A stretch of 64,000 bases of DNA from Brachycybe producta (GCA_036925085.1 JAUPFP010000001.1:10667754-10731753); one strand, 5' to 3'. Positions 1-10,607 are shown, counted from the first letter of the stretch. Notes: a model not told the origin generated them from the sequence alone. Program-made: numbers and translations.

Positions 1-1238
1 TGTGTATTAATCCGCCGCTTGGGCATGAGTCAAAAAGGTGAGTCAGAGGGAGGGAGGGACGGTTGAGAGTTTACCCCCGGGCTATGGTTTTGGCGGGATC
101 ACGATTTACAGGGTGTTACAGTCCTTTGAATTTCAAATAAAAATATGGACTAGATAGTGTAACGTGGGTATTACGTTGAATAAGGGACTATATATTCTAT
201 AAGTAAACTCAAAAGACTAGAAAGAAGAAAGTATTAGATCATTTGTATTGTTCACGTCAACATAACTCTACCTTCTAAACATACAAGTTGGATCAACGAT
301 TTAAGAAAAGTATGAAAAATTGTCCAACTAAAGACAGAGTTGAGATAAATACTGTTATTTTGAAAATACATTTTTATATTTAAAATGCATTGTTTTCTTT
401 GTGCGAAAACATTGGTTAACATGAACAACGTTTTTCAGTTCGAATAATATAGATCTACCTAAAATCCTTTTTCTAACACGAAATGAAATTAAGGTCTGCT
501 GTTCGAAATTCACTTTGAGACAGTAACTTTGTAAAAACTCACGTCACAAACCAAAAATGCTTAAAGTCAGAGTGGTCGGGTTTTTCGAATTAGCTTCCTT
601 TTTGAATCCTACAATAGGTATTGCTTGTGCAAACTTTTTTCTTTTAGCACGAAAAATGTTTATGTATCGGATAATCCGGACTTCTGGGTAATCAGGACCG
701 ACTTTACCATAATATAGACTTTTTTTAAAAAAATGTATCAATGTTATTGACTTCCGGATAGTGATGGAGAGAATTAAGTAAAATAAAATGGCGATTTTTC
801 GGATTATCCGGACTTTCGCTAATACGGACCAAGTCTGGTGCCATTTAGTCTGTATAATCGAGATTTAATTTCTACTGTAGTGTGTGTTTGATGTTGATAA
901 ACTTCAATTATTTTATCTTTGTGGCCACTGATGGACATCTTATAGTCAAACAATCATCAATAGCCAAACATTATTAAATTTGAATATAAATTTATTGTAT
1001 ATGCTTTTGCATATATTGTATTGCATATATTTGTATATATTGTATATGCTATTGTATATTTTTTGTAGAACTTTTGACACATTTTAATTTTTGTTTTTGT
1101 GTAAACGTCACATATGGTAATGTCTTTTGTTTCATAAATTGCTTCTCTCCATCTTTTTTTTTGGTGGGTTCTAATAAATTTTGGTTGCAGAAACTATTGA
1201 TTTTTTTCTTCTCCTGATTTCTTTCGTTCGTTTAGGTC
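1..1238. other. AT-rich host DNA, no gene seen
   Basis: No open frame of coding character is visible; short frames are low-complexity. Two diverged copies of a word around GGATAATCCGGACTT / GGATTATCCGGACTTTCG lie at about 668-690 and 800-822 and suggest a small decayed repeat. The segment ends at the ATGT target duplication of element A. Confidence 0.6.
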
Positions 1239-1242
1239 ATGT
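1239..1242. repeat. Target site duplication ATGT, left of element A
   Basis: The 4-bp sequence ATGT directly precedes the left LTR and is repeated at 10608-10611 directly after the right LTR. It fixes the element boundaries and shows integrase-mediated insertion. Confidence 0.9.
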
Positions 1243-2147
1243 TGAGACGTTTGGGGCCCGCCGCTATTCTCACGGTGTAGCGTTTTTCGTTTTTGGGGGT
1301 TCTTTGCGTCACCCTATACTTTGTGTAGCTCTGGGCCACTCGGTACTTTTGGTACCAAGTGACCCAGATATCATATGTGATGAGATAACAATCTGACCTT
1401 TTCGTTCCCCCCTCATTTTATTCGTTTTGAGTTTGATTTTGTTTTCGTTTCTCCTGTTGTCACCTATGTGTGATAACAGGGGATGAGTCATGATTTTGGA
1501 CAAATGGATCAATCTCTTGATTGGTCCATTTGGTCCAAAATATTGTTTTAACCAATCGTTCAGTATGGCCCTGAGAATCCGACTTTGGGATTCTCAGGGT
1601 AGATAAAGAGTCATTTTTATGTGCTCAAGAGCTTCTTTTTAATATACCGAACCTATGCCCGATTTTGGCTAGGTTCTTTTCTTTTTAATATTTTCCAAGA
1701 TACATTTTTATGTGTTGTGTATAACCAGTTTGATGATTGTACTGAAATAAATCTACACTTTTATATTCAACTCAACCAGTGGTGTTAATTATTCGAGATT
1801 TAAAATTCCGCGATTGTGAATTCATCATTTGCAGGTCTTCACCTACTTTGGATACATCAAAAAGGTCCCAACAGGTGCAAACCTGCAACGTACAAGTGAG
1901 TATATTTTTACACGATTCTTAGGGCAAATTTACGGACGAAAGTCCGAGAGATACAGAGATTAAAGATCCTCAAGACTGTGAAGTCTTTTGCCAGATACTA
2001 GTGAGGACATAAAATAGACGTTATATTGGTCTAGTCCTCCCTGGCCAGTAGAATTAGTGACCTAGCCAACCACTGTCAATACGAGTGCAAACTCGCTCGT
2101 ATTAACCAAAAAGAGCAGATTCTACTAACGGAAAAATTTCCGTCACA
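1243..2147 (+). repeat. Left (5') LTR of element A
   Basis: A 905-bp terminal repeat starting TGAGACG and ending CGTCACA, matching 9705-10607. It holds a palindrome at 1569-1599, a degraded TATA box at about 1600, a polyadenylation signal AATAAA at 1746-1751, a GTGAGT motif at 1896 that could act as a 5' splice site, a CGGAC-GAAA-GTCCG hairpin at 1933-1946 and an AATACGAG/CTCGTATT hairpin near 2078-2102. The upstream TATA differs from that of the right LTR and looks mutated. Confidence 0.95.
1569..1610 (+). promoter_or_regulatory. Element A 5' LTR core promoter: palindrome plus damaged TATA
   Basis: A perfect 12-bp stem (CCCTGAGAATCC and its complement, 7-nt loop) directly abuts the TATA position. 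Here the box reads TAGATAAAGAG; in the right LTR the same position reads TATATAAAG. The 5' copy is the one that drives genomic RNA, so the substitution and the 2-bp insertion probably lower transcription of this copy. Confidence 0.6.
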
Positions 2148-2152
2148 ATATA

Positions 2153-2170
2153 TGGTGGAGGTGCGGGGTA
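2153..2170 (+). promoter_or_regulatory. Primer binding site of element A
   Basis: TGGTGGAGGTGCGGGGTA lies 5 nt after the left LTR and begins with TGG, as expected for the complement of a tRNA 3' CCA end. The element B site differs at a few positions only, so both probably use a related primer tRNA. I cannot name the tRNA with certainty. Confidence 0.8.
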
Positions 2171-2319
2171 GTTTATAAAACTTGCTACCTCGTTTTGCCC
2201 TAAGAAGCGGGTTGAAAAACACGAGAATTATCGTAATTCAATTGTGCAAACAATTTTGAAACAAAACAAAATTTTTCGAAACATTTTTACGTTTTTATTG
2301 ACACAAATTACGATACATA

Positions 2320-3800
2320 ATGATGAATACCAACGGAATAACCGCAAGGTTCTCCCAGCAACTCCAATTCAGACGCCGACGTGAACAGCTCGTAAAGGAA
2401 CGAGCGAAAGCTCGGGAAACACGCCGTGTTGCCCGCGAAACATGGAAGCAAGAAAAAGAGGACAAGCTGAGGGCCCTTGCAGCAGAGAAGCGACTCCAGG
2501 AGGAGGAACAGCGTGCTGAAGATGAAGAACGACAAGCCGACGCCCGACTCAAGACTGAAGCATCTTCTGAGGCCTCTCGACGAAGCAACGAACAGAACAT
2601 GGTCGACCGGTTTGCCGAAATGATGAAAGACGCTACTCCTGAAAGTCGAGAAGAATTGGTCTCACCAATTCTTCTCGACTGTTGTGTGGAGAATCGACTC
2701 CACGCCGCTTTGAACACACACATGAGAGAAATCTCAGAAACAGAAGCAAATCAACGACAGAATCCGGGCGCAAGCTCAGGCCTGAAGCTCCTGAATGGAC
2801 TCCAAACCTGGGACCTACGCCGTAGTCTGAAAAGAATTCGCTACATCCACTCCAGGGTTTTCCAAAGTATACTGGATCTGAAAACATCCTTCTATATATC
2901 GAAGAGTTCGAAGATATTGCGATTGCGCACCCGTGGAACTCCCTGCAGCGATGCAGCCACTTTACTGGTCTCCTTCGAAAACGAGCGATCAAATGGCTTG
3001 CTCGTTTCCGCTTGAAATATGGCGAGATCAATTGGATCATGATGCGAAATGGAATAATTAATGAATTCCTACTGCCAGACCAGAAAGTAAGAATGAAGAA
3101 CGAGCTGTCCGCAAGGACTCAGAAGGACAATGAAACCTTCAAGGTCTACGCGGAAGAGTATGCGGAGATGTATCGAAGGATACATCCCAATGATGACGAC
3201 TCTTTGTTGATCTCAAGCCTGAGGAAGAGCCTGCTACCATCTCTCAAACAGTATCTATTTGGGGCACCTAAAGACAATTTATATGACTTTGTTAAATTTG
3301 CAGTCCAAACAGAAGGAGAACTGATCGAGGAGAAGATGCTAGTATACAAGACGTCTACTGGTAACCAACCGGCCCAGCAGCAGAAGCCTCAGCAGCAGAA
3401 GCAACAGCAGCAGCAACAACAGAAGAAGCAGACGTGGACTCCCAAGAATCCGGCCACGTCTGAAAAGACGCAGGATTCACGACCAAATCAAGATGGTGGA
3501 CCGAGACCCCAGCAGAGAAGGAAGTCTACTGGACCTCTCGTCTGCTACCAATGTCAGGAGCCTGGACATCGAGCGTTCCAGTGCCCCAACGAACCGAAAC
3601 CGAAGAAGGAGGAGAACAAGACGACTCCACCAACTCCAGTCAATAGAGTTGATGAACCGTCGGAAACGACGGCGCCGAAAGTTATCCGCGCCGACGAAAT
3701 CCATGTTCTACCCAATGGAATGAAGATGGTGCCCGTCTTAATCGATAATAAGACGCATTATTTCCATTTTGACAACCATCTGACAGCTTTAAACTACTAA
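2320..3800 (+). pseudogene. gag: Element A gag (capsid/nucleocapsid), frameshifted
   Basis: Gag would assemble the virus-like particle and bind genomic RNA. The ATG at 2320 opens an Arg/Glu-rich, coiled-coil-like N-terminal region. After about 2790 the homologous reading moves to another frame, which holds the retrotransposon-gag capsid region (about 2860-3350), a Gln-rich linker (3370-3430) and one zinc knuckle C-x2-C-x4-H-x4-C (CYQCQEPGHRAFQC, about 3542-3583). Between the parts there is a frame change and an in-frame TAG at 2823, so this copy is broken. The last frame ends at TAA 3798-3800, within a frameshift signal that leads into pol. Confidence 0.88.
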
Positions 3801-3832
3801 GGGCGCCACTCGCACCCAAAGTAGTGACGCCC
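3788..3832 (+). promoter_or_regulatory. Element A gag-pol -1 ribosomal frameshift signal
   Basis: In the gag frame the codons read xxT TTA AAC, so TTTAAAC (3788-3794) is a canonical X-XXY-YYZ slippery heptamer. Six nucleotides later, 3801-3810 can pair with 3823-3832 (9 of 10 pairs, 12-nt loop). The gag stop at 3798 lies inside the spacer. A -1 shift here enters the open frame that continues through protease with no stop. The geometry matches known viral and retrotransposon -1 signals; activity is inferred. Confidence 0.8.
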
Positions 3833-4954
3833 GAAAAAGAAGATGTCAAAGAGAGCCCGAAAGAAGAGGAGTCAACGAAACCTGCAAAGGTTGACGTCAC
3901 GGTCCGACAGGACCAGATAACGAGAGGATCTATTGGTTTGGCTGCGGTCAACCAAGCTGGGATGCCTCCAGGTCTGGGTAGCCTGTGCCAAAACGACAAC
4001 AGAGAAGAGGAATCAACGACTCCTAAGCAGAGCTGTGCTGCGGTGCAGCTAGAGGACTCTCCACGACATAAAGCAGACTTTGGAGATGGGATCCACATCC
4101 GTACCATTCACGAAGATGGGAGCTGGCGGAACCCACTGCAAAGTGGGGCCTCTACGTCGTTTGTAAAGACGAACGACGCCAAGATGTCCAACAAAGCAGA
4201 ACAGATAGTAGTCTCAAAAGGAGCTACTTCTGTTAACACTCAAGCAGAACAGTGTGTGGCGAAAAAGAAAGTAACCACACCTGTTAAGACTAAAGAAGAG
4301 CAAGTAGTTGTCTCAAAAGGAGCTACTCTTGCTAAAAACCAAGCAGAACAGGTAGTAGTCTCAAAAGGAGCTACTCCTGTTGGAACCAAAGCAGAACATG
4401 GAGTGGCGAAAAAGAAAGTAGCCACACCTGTTAAGAATTTGACTGCAGAGTCTAGTCATCTCTGTCGGTTGAAAAACCAGTGTTGTTCAAAAACAATACA
4501 AGATGTTTGGACCAAGTTGACTAAGACAGTCACGCCTCGTGAACTTCAAGTCCAACAACAAGATGAGCAGACGGCTCCCAAAGTTCGTGTGAACTTCGGA
4601 GGTCGTGAGTTAGTGATGACTACCGACAGTGGTGCCGAAGCTTCTGTCATAAGTGAGTCACTAGTCAAAGAGATGAAGTTAGTAATGGATCCGCTACCTT
4701 TTCCGCCGAATTTGACTGGCGCCGGAGGAAATCCATTAAACATCATGGGACAAGTCATCGTGCCGATTCGAGTCGCCGAAAAACTTGTCAGAGGAAAGCT
4801 GATTGTCATCAAAGGACGACGTGAGGCTTTATTGGGAAACGATCTCGGTAAAGATCTCAACCTTTGCCTTGACATGAACAAAAAAAAAGTTTACTTCGGA
4901 GAGGAACTGTTGCCGGACACTCCAAAAGAACCAAAAAGCAGAAGATTTTATTGA
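3795..4954 (+). CDS. pol: Element A pol, N-terminal part with aspartic protease
   Basis: This -1 frame is entered by frameshifting from gag. It starts with a linker of about 250 residues that contains a tandem repeat built on VVSKGAT and VAKKKV words (4190-4435). The retropepsin domain follows, with the active-site motif Asp-Ser-Gly-Ala at 4625-4636 and a downstream ALLGNDL flap/dimer motif near 4828. Most gypsy proteases have DTGA; DSGA is a known variant. The frame ends at 4954, but homologous sequence continues in the next frame, so a 1-nt indel in the A-rich stretch near 4925-4935 is likely. Confidence 0.88.
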
Positions 4955-5411
4955 AAATCTTAAGGATAAAGGAGAGGAAGATCTGCAAGAGAAACTCCTG
5001 AATAAGGGGCCAGCTAAGCTATGTCTGGTAAAGAATCTCGTGCTGGATCCGAAGAAAGCTGCAATCGTCGAGGTCAATGCTCCTGATGATCTACAAGAGG
5101 GTAGTCTTCAGTTCATCGACTCGTGCGAAAGCACGCTCCAGCAGAGAGGAGTCGAAGTTTCTCCTGGGATCGTTGAAGGAAGAGGAAAGTCTATCCTTCA
5201 AATTCAAATCTTCAATCCGTCTGGAGAGGTTATTCACCTCGGAGCCAGAAAAACGATCGCAGAGATCGAGGACGCCATTACAGCTCTTGATGTACCTGTG
5301 GGCCCCTCGATTTACAAAATTGAAGCACAAAGTGACGAAGTGACAGTACAAGACTATGTCAAATTTCAAGACAGGCTGAATGTCAATCCGAATCGTTCAA
5401 GAGAAGAATAA
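4936..5411 (+). pseudogene. pol: Element A pol, protease-RT linker, ended by in-frame TAA
   Basis: Continuous pol-type sequence runs from about 4936 to TAA at 5409-5411. It links protease to reverse transcriptase and contains a region typical of gypsy elements (LVKNLVLDPKK, then a segment with PSGEVIHLGARKTIAEI). The TAA is followed directly by ATG in the same frame and by RT, so it looks like a single nonsense mutation in one long ancestral frame rather than a gene boundary. Confidence 0.8.
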
Positions 5412-6742
5412 ATGGCGATTCGGAAGCTTCTCGGAGAATTTAGAGACATTTTTGCCTTCAAGACCTCCGACTTGAAAAAGACAAATTTGGCAAAACACGT
5501 GATTGACACGGGTGAAAACCCGCCGGTTCGAGAACCGCTCCGGCGTACTTCACCTGCTCAGAGAGAGATCATCAAGTCGACACTACGTGATATGTTGGAC
5601 GCCGGCATTGTTAGCCCATCCAAAAGTCCGTACGCAAGTCCGGTGGTGATTGTCAAGAAGAAGAATGGTCAGCATCGATTTTGCGTCGATTATCGCAAAT
5701 TAAATGCTCAAACCAAAGCTGACCAATATCCGTTACCACGGATAGATGACGCTTTCGACTCTCTGTCTGGAGCCACAATCTTTGCAACCTTGGATTTAAT
5801 ATCAGGTTATTGGCAATTTCCGGTGGAAGAAAGAGATCGAGAAAAAACGGCTTTCGTATGCACCAATGGCCTCTACGAATTTAACAGAATGCCGTTTGGT
5901 TTGATGAATGCACCTGCGACGATGCAGCGTGCTTTGGATTTGTTACTGGCAGGCCACAAATGGGAGACCTGCCTGGTCTATTTAGATGACATCGTCATCT
6001 TTGCGAAAAACTTTGAAGAATTCATGAAAAGATTGAGAGATATCTTGGTGCTCATCAGGAACGCCAATTTAAGCCTTCAACACAGCAAATGTTTCTTCGG
6101 AGAAGACGAGATCAACTACCTTGGACACAAGATTAGTGCCCTTGGTATTCGACCTGATGAAGAGAAAGTGCAGACGATTCAAGGATTTCCTGCACCGAAA
6201 AACGTGACTGACGTCAGAAGCTTCCTTGGAATGACCGGCTACTACAACCGTTTCATTGAGAACTACTCCAAGATCGCCAAACCAATGCAAGCCCTAGTCA
6301 AGAAGGACCTGGACTTCAAGTGGAATGACGACTGCGAGGTCGCTTTTGATGGTTTAAAGAAGGCTCTTTGCTCCGCTCCGATTCTAACTTTGTATGATCC
6401 GGAGGCAGAAATTGCCTTGCACACTGATGCTTGTGATTACCAGATTGGCGTCATAATTTATCAGTATGCGAAAAACGAAAGGAAACCTGGAGTTCTAGGT
6501 TACTACAGCTGAAAACTTCAAGGAGCAGAACGAAACTACGAAACGACTGAAAAGGAATGTCTTGCAATCGTTTATGGCATTGAAAAAGCCAGACCGTACG
6601 TTTTCAACCGAAAATTCAAGATATTTACCGATCATAAGGCCCTGTGTTATTTAAAGACAGCACAGAACTTAGATGGCCGATTGGGTAAATGGCAGATGAA
6701 ACTACAGCCATATGATTATGAAGTAGTTTACAAAAAAAGGTA
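5412..6742 (+). pseudogene. pol: Element A pol, reverse transcriptase and RNase H, with TGA at 6510
   Basis: Reverse transcriptase copies element RNA into DNA; RNase H removes the RNA strand. Visible RT landmarks are SPYASPVVIVKKKNG, FCVDYRKLNAQT, ATLDLISGYWQ, MPFGLMNAPATMQRALD, the catalytic YLDD at 5979-5990 and FLGMTGYYNRFI. RNase H begins near 6400 with HTDA and, after a TGA at 6510-6512, continues in the same frame with TEKECLAIVYGI and a second conserved TDH segment. The frame runs out at TAA 6740-6742, directly after a run of seven A that appears to be one base too long. Confidence 0.93.
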
Positions 6743-6744
6743 AA

Positions 6745-7582
6745 ACGCACGTGGACGCCGATTGTGTCTCACGTTACGAGAGCAACATTCCTGCTAATTG
6801 GAAGCAGAAGAATGGGGAGATGGAAGCTCTGGAAGAGCTTCCCATCTTTACTGTCTACAACGATTTCCAGTGGGAACGGGAGCAATCCCTTGATGAAGAA
6901 CTTCTCCTCATCAAAGAATCACTCCAGAAAGATCGACTGCATCCCTATCACAAGTTGTTTGCGATAGTGGATGGCATTTTATACCATCTTAAGTATGAAG
7001 ACACCGTGCCAGTACTGACGTGTACTGTGCCCCGACAATTGAGAATTGGGATTCTCGAGATGCTCCATGATGTGCCTGAGGCCGGACATTTCGGATTCAC
7101 CAAAACGATGAAGAGAATCCAGAAGAGATTCTACTGGAAGACAATGAAAGCAGATGTCGCCGACTATGTCAGGTCATGCCACATCTGTCAAAGAACCAAA
7201 CTGTCGCACCAAAAAGTACCTGGATTGTTACAACCAATCATTGTGGGAAAACCGACAGAGTGTTGGGGGATGGACTATGTTGGTCCTCTTCCGAAGTCAA
7301 TCGGAGGAGTTCAACATATTTTGATTGCAGTGGACTACGCGACGAAGTATTGCATCGCCAAAGCAGTGGCATGAGCAACCGCTCAGGCAGCAATTGCCTT
7401 CATCAAAGATAAAATTGTAAACGAGTTTGGAGTTCCTCAGAAGATCATCACTGATCGAGGACCCCAATTTGTGAGTAATGAAACTCAAGCGTTTTTCAAG
7501 ACCTACGCAATCCAGCATGCTGCCACGACCACCTATCATCCACAAGCTGATGGGTTGGCAGAAAGAACGAGGAAGTGGTGAA
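6745..7582 (+). pseudogene. pol: Element A pol, integrase zinc finger and catalytic core, broken
   Basis: Integrase inserts the cDNA into the host genome. The HHCC zinc-binding module is seen around 7068-7192 (HDVPEAGHFG ... CHICQ). The catalytic core follows, with the first Asp in GMDYVGP near 7270, the second in TDRGPQF near 7453 and the Glu near 7564. A TGA at 7372-7374 interrupts the core, and a 1-nt deletion near 7570-7578 shifts the frame between the catalytic Glu region and the C-terminal part. Confidence 0.9.
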
Positions 7583-9473
7583 ACGTCACTTGGATGTCCT
7601 TCAGCAACAGGTTGACTGGAAAACAAAATTAGGTGACGCGGTTATGGCCTACAATCTTGTAGAGCATAACTCAACGAAATTTTCGCCATATCGATTGATG
7701 TTTGGGCGCGAGCCCAGGACCACGTTGGATAACATGATGCCACGTGCTCCTATCGTGCCACCGCCCATAACAGACGAAGCAGAGCAGTCCGATCCAGCTT
7801 TGGATGCTGCTAAAAAGAAAATAGAAGCTGCCCAGGAGGTGCAGAAAAAAAACTACGACGAGAAGCATCGTACGATTCCGGACTATAAGCCGGGTCAGAA
7901 AGTACTGATAAGAGATCGTGTGCCAAAGCCAGGAATGGCTCAGAAACTCATCTGGCCATACAAGGAACCCTGCCTTGTCACGAAGAAGATAACCGACTTA
8001 GTCTACGAGATCGAGTACGTCACTCGATCTGGTCTGACTATGAGAGACACCGTCAATGTTCAGCAAATGAGACCCTATTTCGAGGCCAATGACCTGAGGG
8101 CTCCTCAAACAAACTTACCTGATGACATTGAAGAAACTACCAGCACAAAGGAAGAATCCGACGCTGAAGAAGAAATTATTGACGAAGCAGACGACAACTT
8201 ACCTGTTGAGAGTACTCCAGAAGTTCATCGTGAAGAAGAAGAAGTTATCCCCGATGCCAGCCAAGAAACTCATCCGGAAACTTCTGAAAAAGAAGAAAAA
8301 GAAGTTCCAGAAATTCCTCTGGAACCACCTAAAAGGAAACGCGGGAGACCAAAGAAAACTGCTCCAAAAGAACCAGTCCAATTGGATTCCCGTGTGCAAA
8401 CACGTGGTGGAGAGAAGAAAAATTACGCAAAAGCTAATTTACCGCCAAGATGGGCGAAATTTGGCGTTAAAACGGCCAAATTAGACCCAGAGAGTCAAGA
8501 AAAAGCATCAAGGGATGCAGAAATTCGAATTTGCCGCCTTGTGCAGCGCCGCCTGGTAGGAGGAATCGAGAGAAGAGAAAAAGAAGAGAAACCGGAAGTA
8601 GCTAATAGCTCCGCCTCTTCTGACCCGGAAATTAGACTTGGCAACCCCTTAGAACCACGTGGGGACGCCGCCGCCATTTTGGACGCCACTTTTGAATTTG
8701 TTTCAACAGGAGATGGACGCGAAGCCAAAGTTTCGCGATTTTCTGAAGTGTCACGCAGCAAAAAGTTTAATTTTAAGAAGAAAATGCAACGATCGTCTGG
8801 GGAGGAATCGAGCAGCCGCGAGGCTATGGACCTTTCAGTCTTCGGTAATGACGACACCATAATCCTCGGAGATGAAGAAGAAAAGGAAACCGGGGATGGA
8901 GATGCTGCCAGTGCAGAGAAGCCTTCCGGCAGCGATGCCCTGCCGTCTCCGAAGAATGAACCAGACTCAGGCAACTCTTCCAAGAAACGTAAGGGCCCCG
9001 AATCGGGAGAGGAGGATGCCCAAGAAGACGATGCTAAGGAGAAGGAAGATCTTCCCGGCAGCGATGCCGCATCGTCAGCGTCTCAACAGAGAGAGGACTC
9101 CAGTGAAAGAAAAATCCTGGATGCCGAAAACGAGTTCTACGATATCCTCTCACAAATGAACGCATCGGCATCGAGACCTAGCGATTACGAGATGGAAGAC
9201 CGGATCGCAAGACGGCAAAGCCAGGAGGCTTGGAGGGAAGCATCGCCTGAGGGTCCCGTAATTATGATCCCGACCACCTTCACTGAGGAAGACCTCCGCC
9301 GGGATCAAGAGACTTCGCCACCTCGACCAGCCATGGATGTCCCGAAGCCAAGGAGAAGAAGACGACGTCACCGACCCAGCACTAACCGAGCCCGGAACGA
9401 GTCCCGAGTCGCCAGGTGTTGGCAACCCGTAAGTCTGGAAACGTCCGAGGGAACAGAATCGGTGCCGGACTAG
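7575..9473 (+). CDS. pol: Element A pol, integrase C-terminus with long charged tail
   Basis: The first third is the integrase C-terminal domain, with the GPY/F-like module (KPGQKVLIRD ... YEIEYV, about 7888-8020). It is followed by an acidic low-complexity stretch with an AT-hook-like KRKRGRPKK near 8330. About 350 further residues rich in Glu, Asp, Ser, Lys and Arg follow and end with an Arg cluster near 9345-9375. This tail is longer than usual for gypsy integrases, matches no domain I recognise and has no membrane segment, so it is not an env. The frame stays open to TAG 9471-9473. Confidence 0.8.
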   Translation: MVKRHLDVLQQQVDWKTKLGDAVMAYNLVEHNSTKFSPYRLMFGREPRTTLDNMMPRAPIVPPPITDEAEQSDPALDAAKKKIEAAQEVQKKNYDEKHRTIPDYKPGQKVLIRDRVPKPGMAQKLIWPYKEPCLVTKKITDLVYEIEYVTRSGLTMRDTVNVQQMRPYFEANDLRAPQTNLPDDIEETTSTKEESDAEEEIIDEADDNLPVESTPEVHREEEEVIPDASQETHPETSEKEEKEVPEIPLEPPKRKRGRPKKTAPKEPVQLDSRVQTRGGEKKNYAKANLPPRWAKFGVKTAKLDPESQEKASRDAEIRICRLVQRRLVGGIERREKEEKPEVANSSASSDPEIRLGNPLEPRGDAAAILDATFEFVSTGDGREAKVSRFSEVSRSKKFNFKKKMQRSSGEESSSREAMDLSVFGNDDTIILGDEEEKETGDGDAASAEKPSGSDALPSPKNEPDSGNSSKKRKGPESGEEDAQEDDAKEKEDLPGSDAASSASQQREDSSERKILDAENEFYDILSQMNASASRPSDYEMEDRIARRQSQEAWREASPEGPVIMIPTTFTEEDLRRDQETSPPRPAMDVPKPRRRRRRHRPSTNRARNESRVARCWQPVSLETSEGTESVPD

Positions 9474-9704
9474 CAGCGTGATTTATGTCGTAAAATCCTA
9501 GTTGTGTAAATTCAATTATATTGTTTTTTTTTTGAAGAAATTGTATCTTTTTCAAAACGTAATCAAATATTTTATTTTTCGAAACGTTTTTGGTTTTTAC
9601 CTGTGATACCCCTGGGTCTTATTAATTTAGATCCAGTCGGGGGAGGGGGATTTTTAGGAAAATTGTCTAGGGAAGTAGAGTACTTCCCGCTTAGTCGGGG
9701 GGAG
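9474..9704 (+). other. Element A 3' untranslated region and polypurine tract
   Basis: Non-coding sequence between the pol stop and the right LTR. A short hairpin GGGAAGTA/TACTTCCC lies at about 9670-9687. GGGGGGAG at 9697-9704 directly adjoins the right LTR and serves as the polypurine tract priming plus-strand DNA. Confidence 0.75.
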
Positions 9705-10607
9705 TGAGACGTTTGGGGCCCGCCGCTATTCTCACGGTGTAGCGTTTTTCGTTTTTGGGGGTTCTTTGCGTCACCCTGTACTTTGTGTAGCTCTGGGCCA
9801 CTCGGTACTTTTGGTACCGAGTGACCCAGATATCATATGTGATGAGATAACAATCTGACCTTTTCGTTCCCCCCTCATTTTATTCGTTTTGAGTTTGATT
9901 TTGTTTTCGTTTCTCCTGTTGTCACCTATGTGTGATAACAGGGGATGAGTCATGATTTTGGACAAATGGATCAATCTCTTGATTGGTTTATTTGGTCCAA
10001 AATATTGTTTTAACCAATCGTTCAGTATGGCCCTGAGAATCCGACTTTGGGATTCTCAGGGTATATAAAGTCATTTTTATGTGCTCAAGAGCTTCTTTTT
10101 AATATACCGAACCTATGCCTGATTTTGGCTAGGTTCTTTTCTTTTTAATATTTTCCAAGATATATTTCTATGTGTTGTGTATAACCAGTTTGATGATTGT
10201 ACTGAAATAAATCTACACTTTTATATTCAACTCAACCAGTGGTGTTAATTATTCGAGATTTAAAATTCCGCGATTGTGAATTCATCATTTGCAGGTCTTC
10301 ACCTACTTTGGATACATCAAAAAGGTCCCAACAGGTGCAAACCTGCAACGTACAAGTGAGTATATTTTTACACGATTCTTAGGGCAGATTTACGGACGAA
10401 AGTCCGAGAAATACAGAGGTTAAAGATCCTCAAGACTGTGAAGTCTTTTGCCAGAAACTAGTGAGGACATAAAATAGACGTTATATTGGTCTAGTCCTCC
10501 CGGGCCAGTAGAATTAGTGACCTAGCCAACCACTATCAATACGAGTGCAAACTCGCTCGTATTAACCAAAAAGAGCAGATTCTACTAACGGAAAAAGGTC
10601 CGTCACA
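9705..10607 (+). repeat. Right (3') LTR of element A
   Basis: A 903-bp copy of the left LTR. It keeps the palindrome at 10031-10061 followed at once by TATATAAAG (10062-10070), the polyadenylation signal AATAAA at 10206-10211 and the CGGAC-GAAA-GTCCG hairpin near 10393. It ends CGTCACA directly before the ATGT duplication. Confidence 0.95.

Larger units (their letters stand above)
1243..10607 (+). mobile_element. Element A: Ty3/gypsy LTR retrotransposon, 9.4 kb, mutated
   Basis: Two direct LTRs (1243-2147 and 9705-10607), each beginning TG and ending CA, flank gag and pol in the order protease, reverse transcriptase, RNase H, integrase, which is the Ty3/gypsy order. The element is bounded by a 4-bp duplication ATGT at 1239-1242 and 10608-10611. 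A primer binding site follows the left LTR and a G-rich polypurine tract precedes the right LTR. The LTRs differ by roughly 16 substitutions and one 2-bp indel by eye, so insertion is fairly recent. Gag and pol nevertheless carry several 1-nt frameshifts and nonsense codons, so this copy should not make a full polyprotein. Confidence 0.97.

Noticed and set aside
4190..4435. CRISPR-like or satellite array in element A
   Set aside because: The repeats are in frame, imperfect and part of the pol coding sequence.
5400..5420. Element A RT as a separate gene starting at ATG 5412
   Set aside because: The TAA/ATG pair lies inside a pol frame continuous on both sides; other point breaks in pol support a nonsense mutation.
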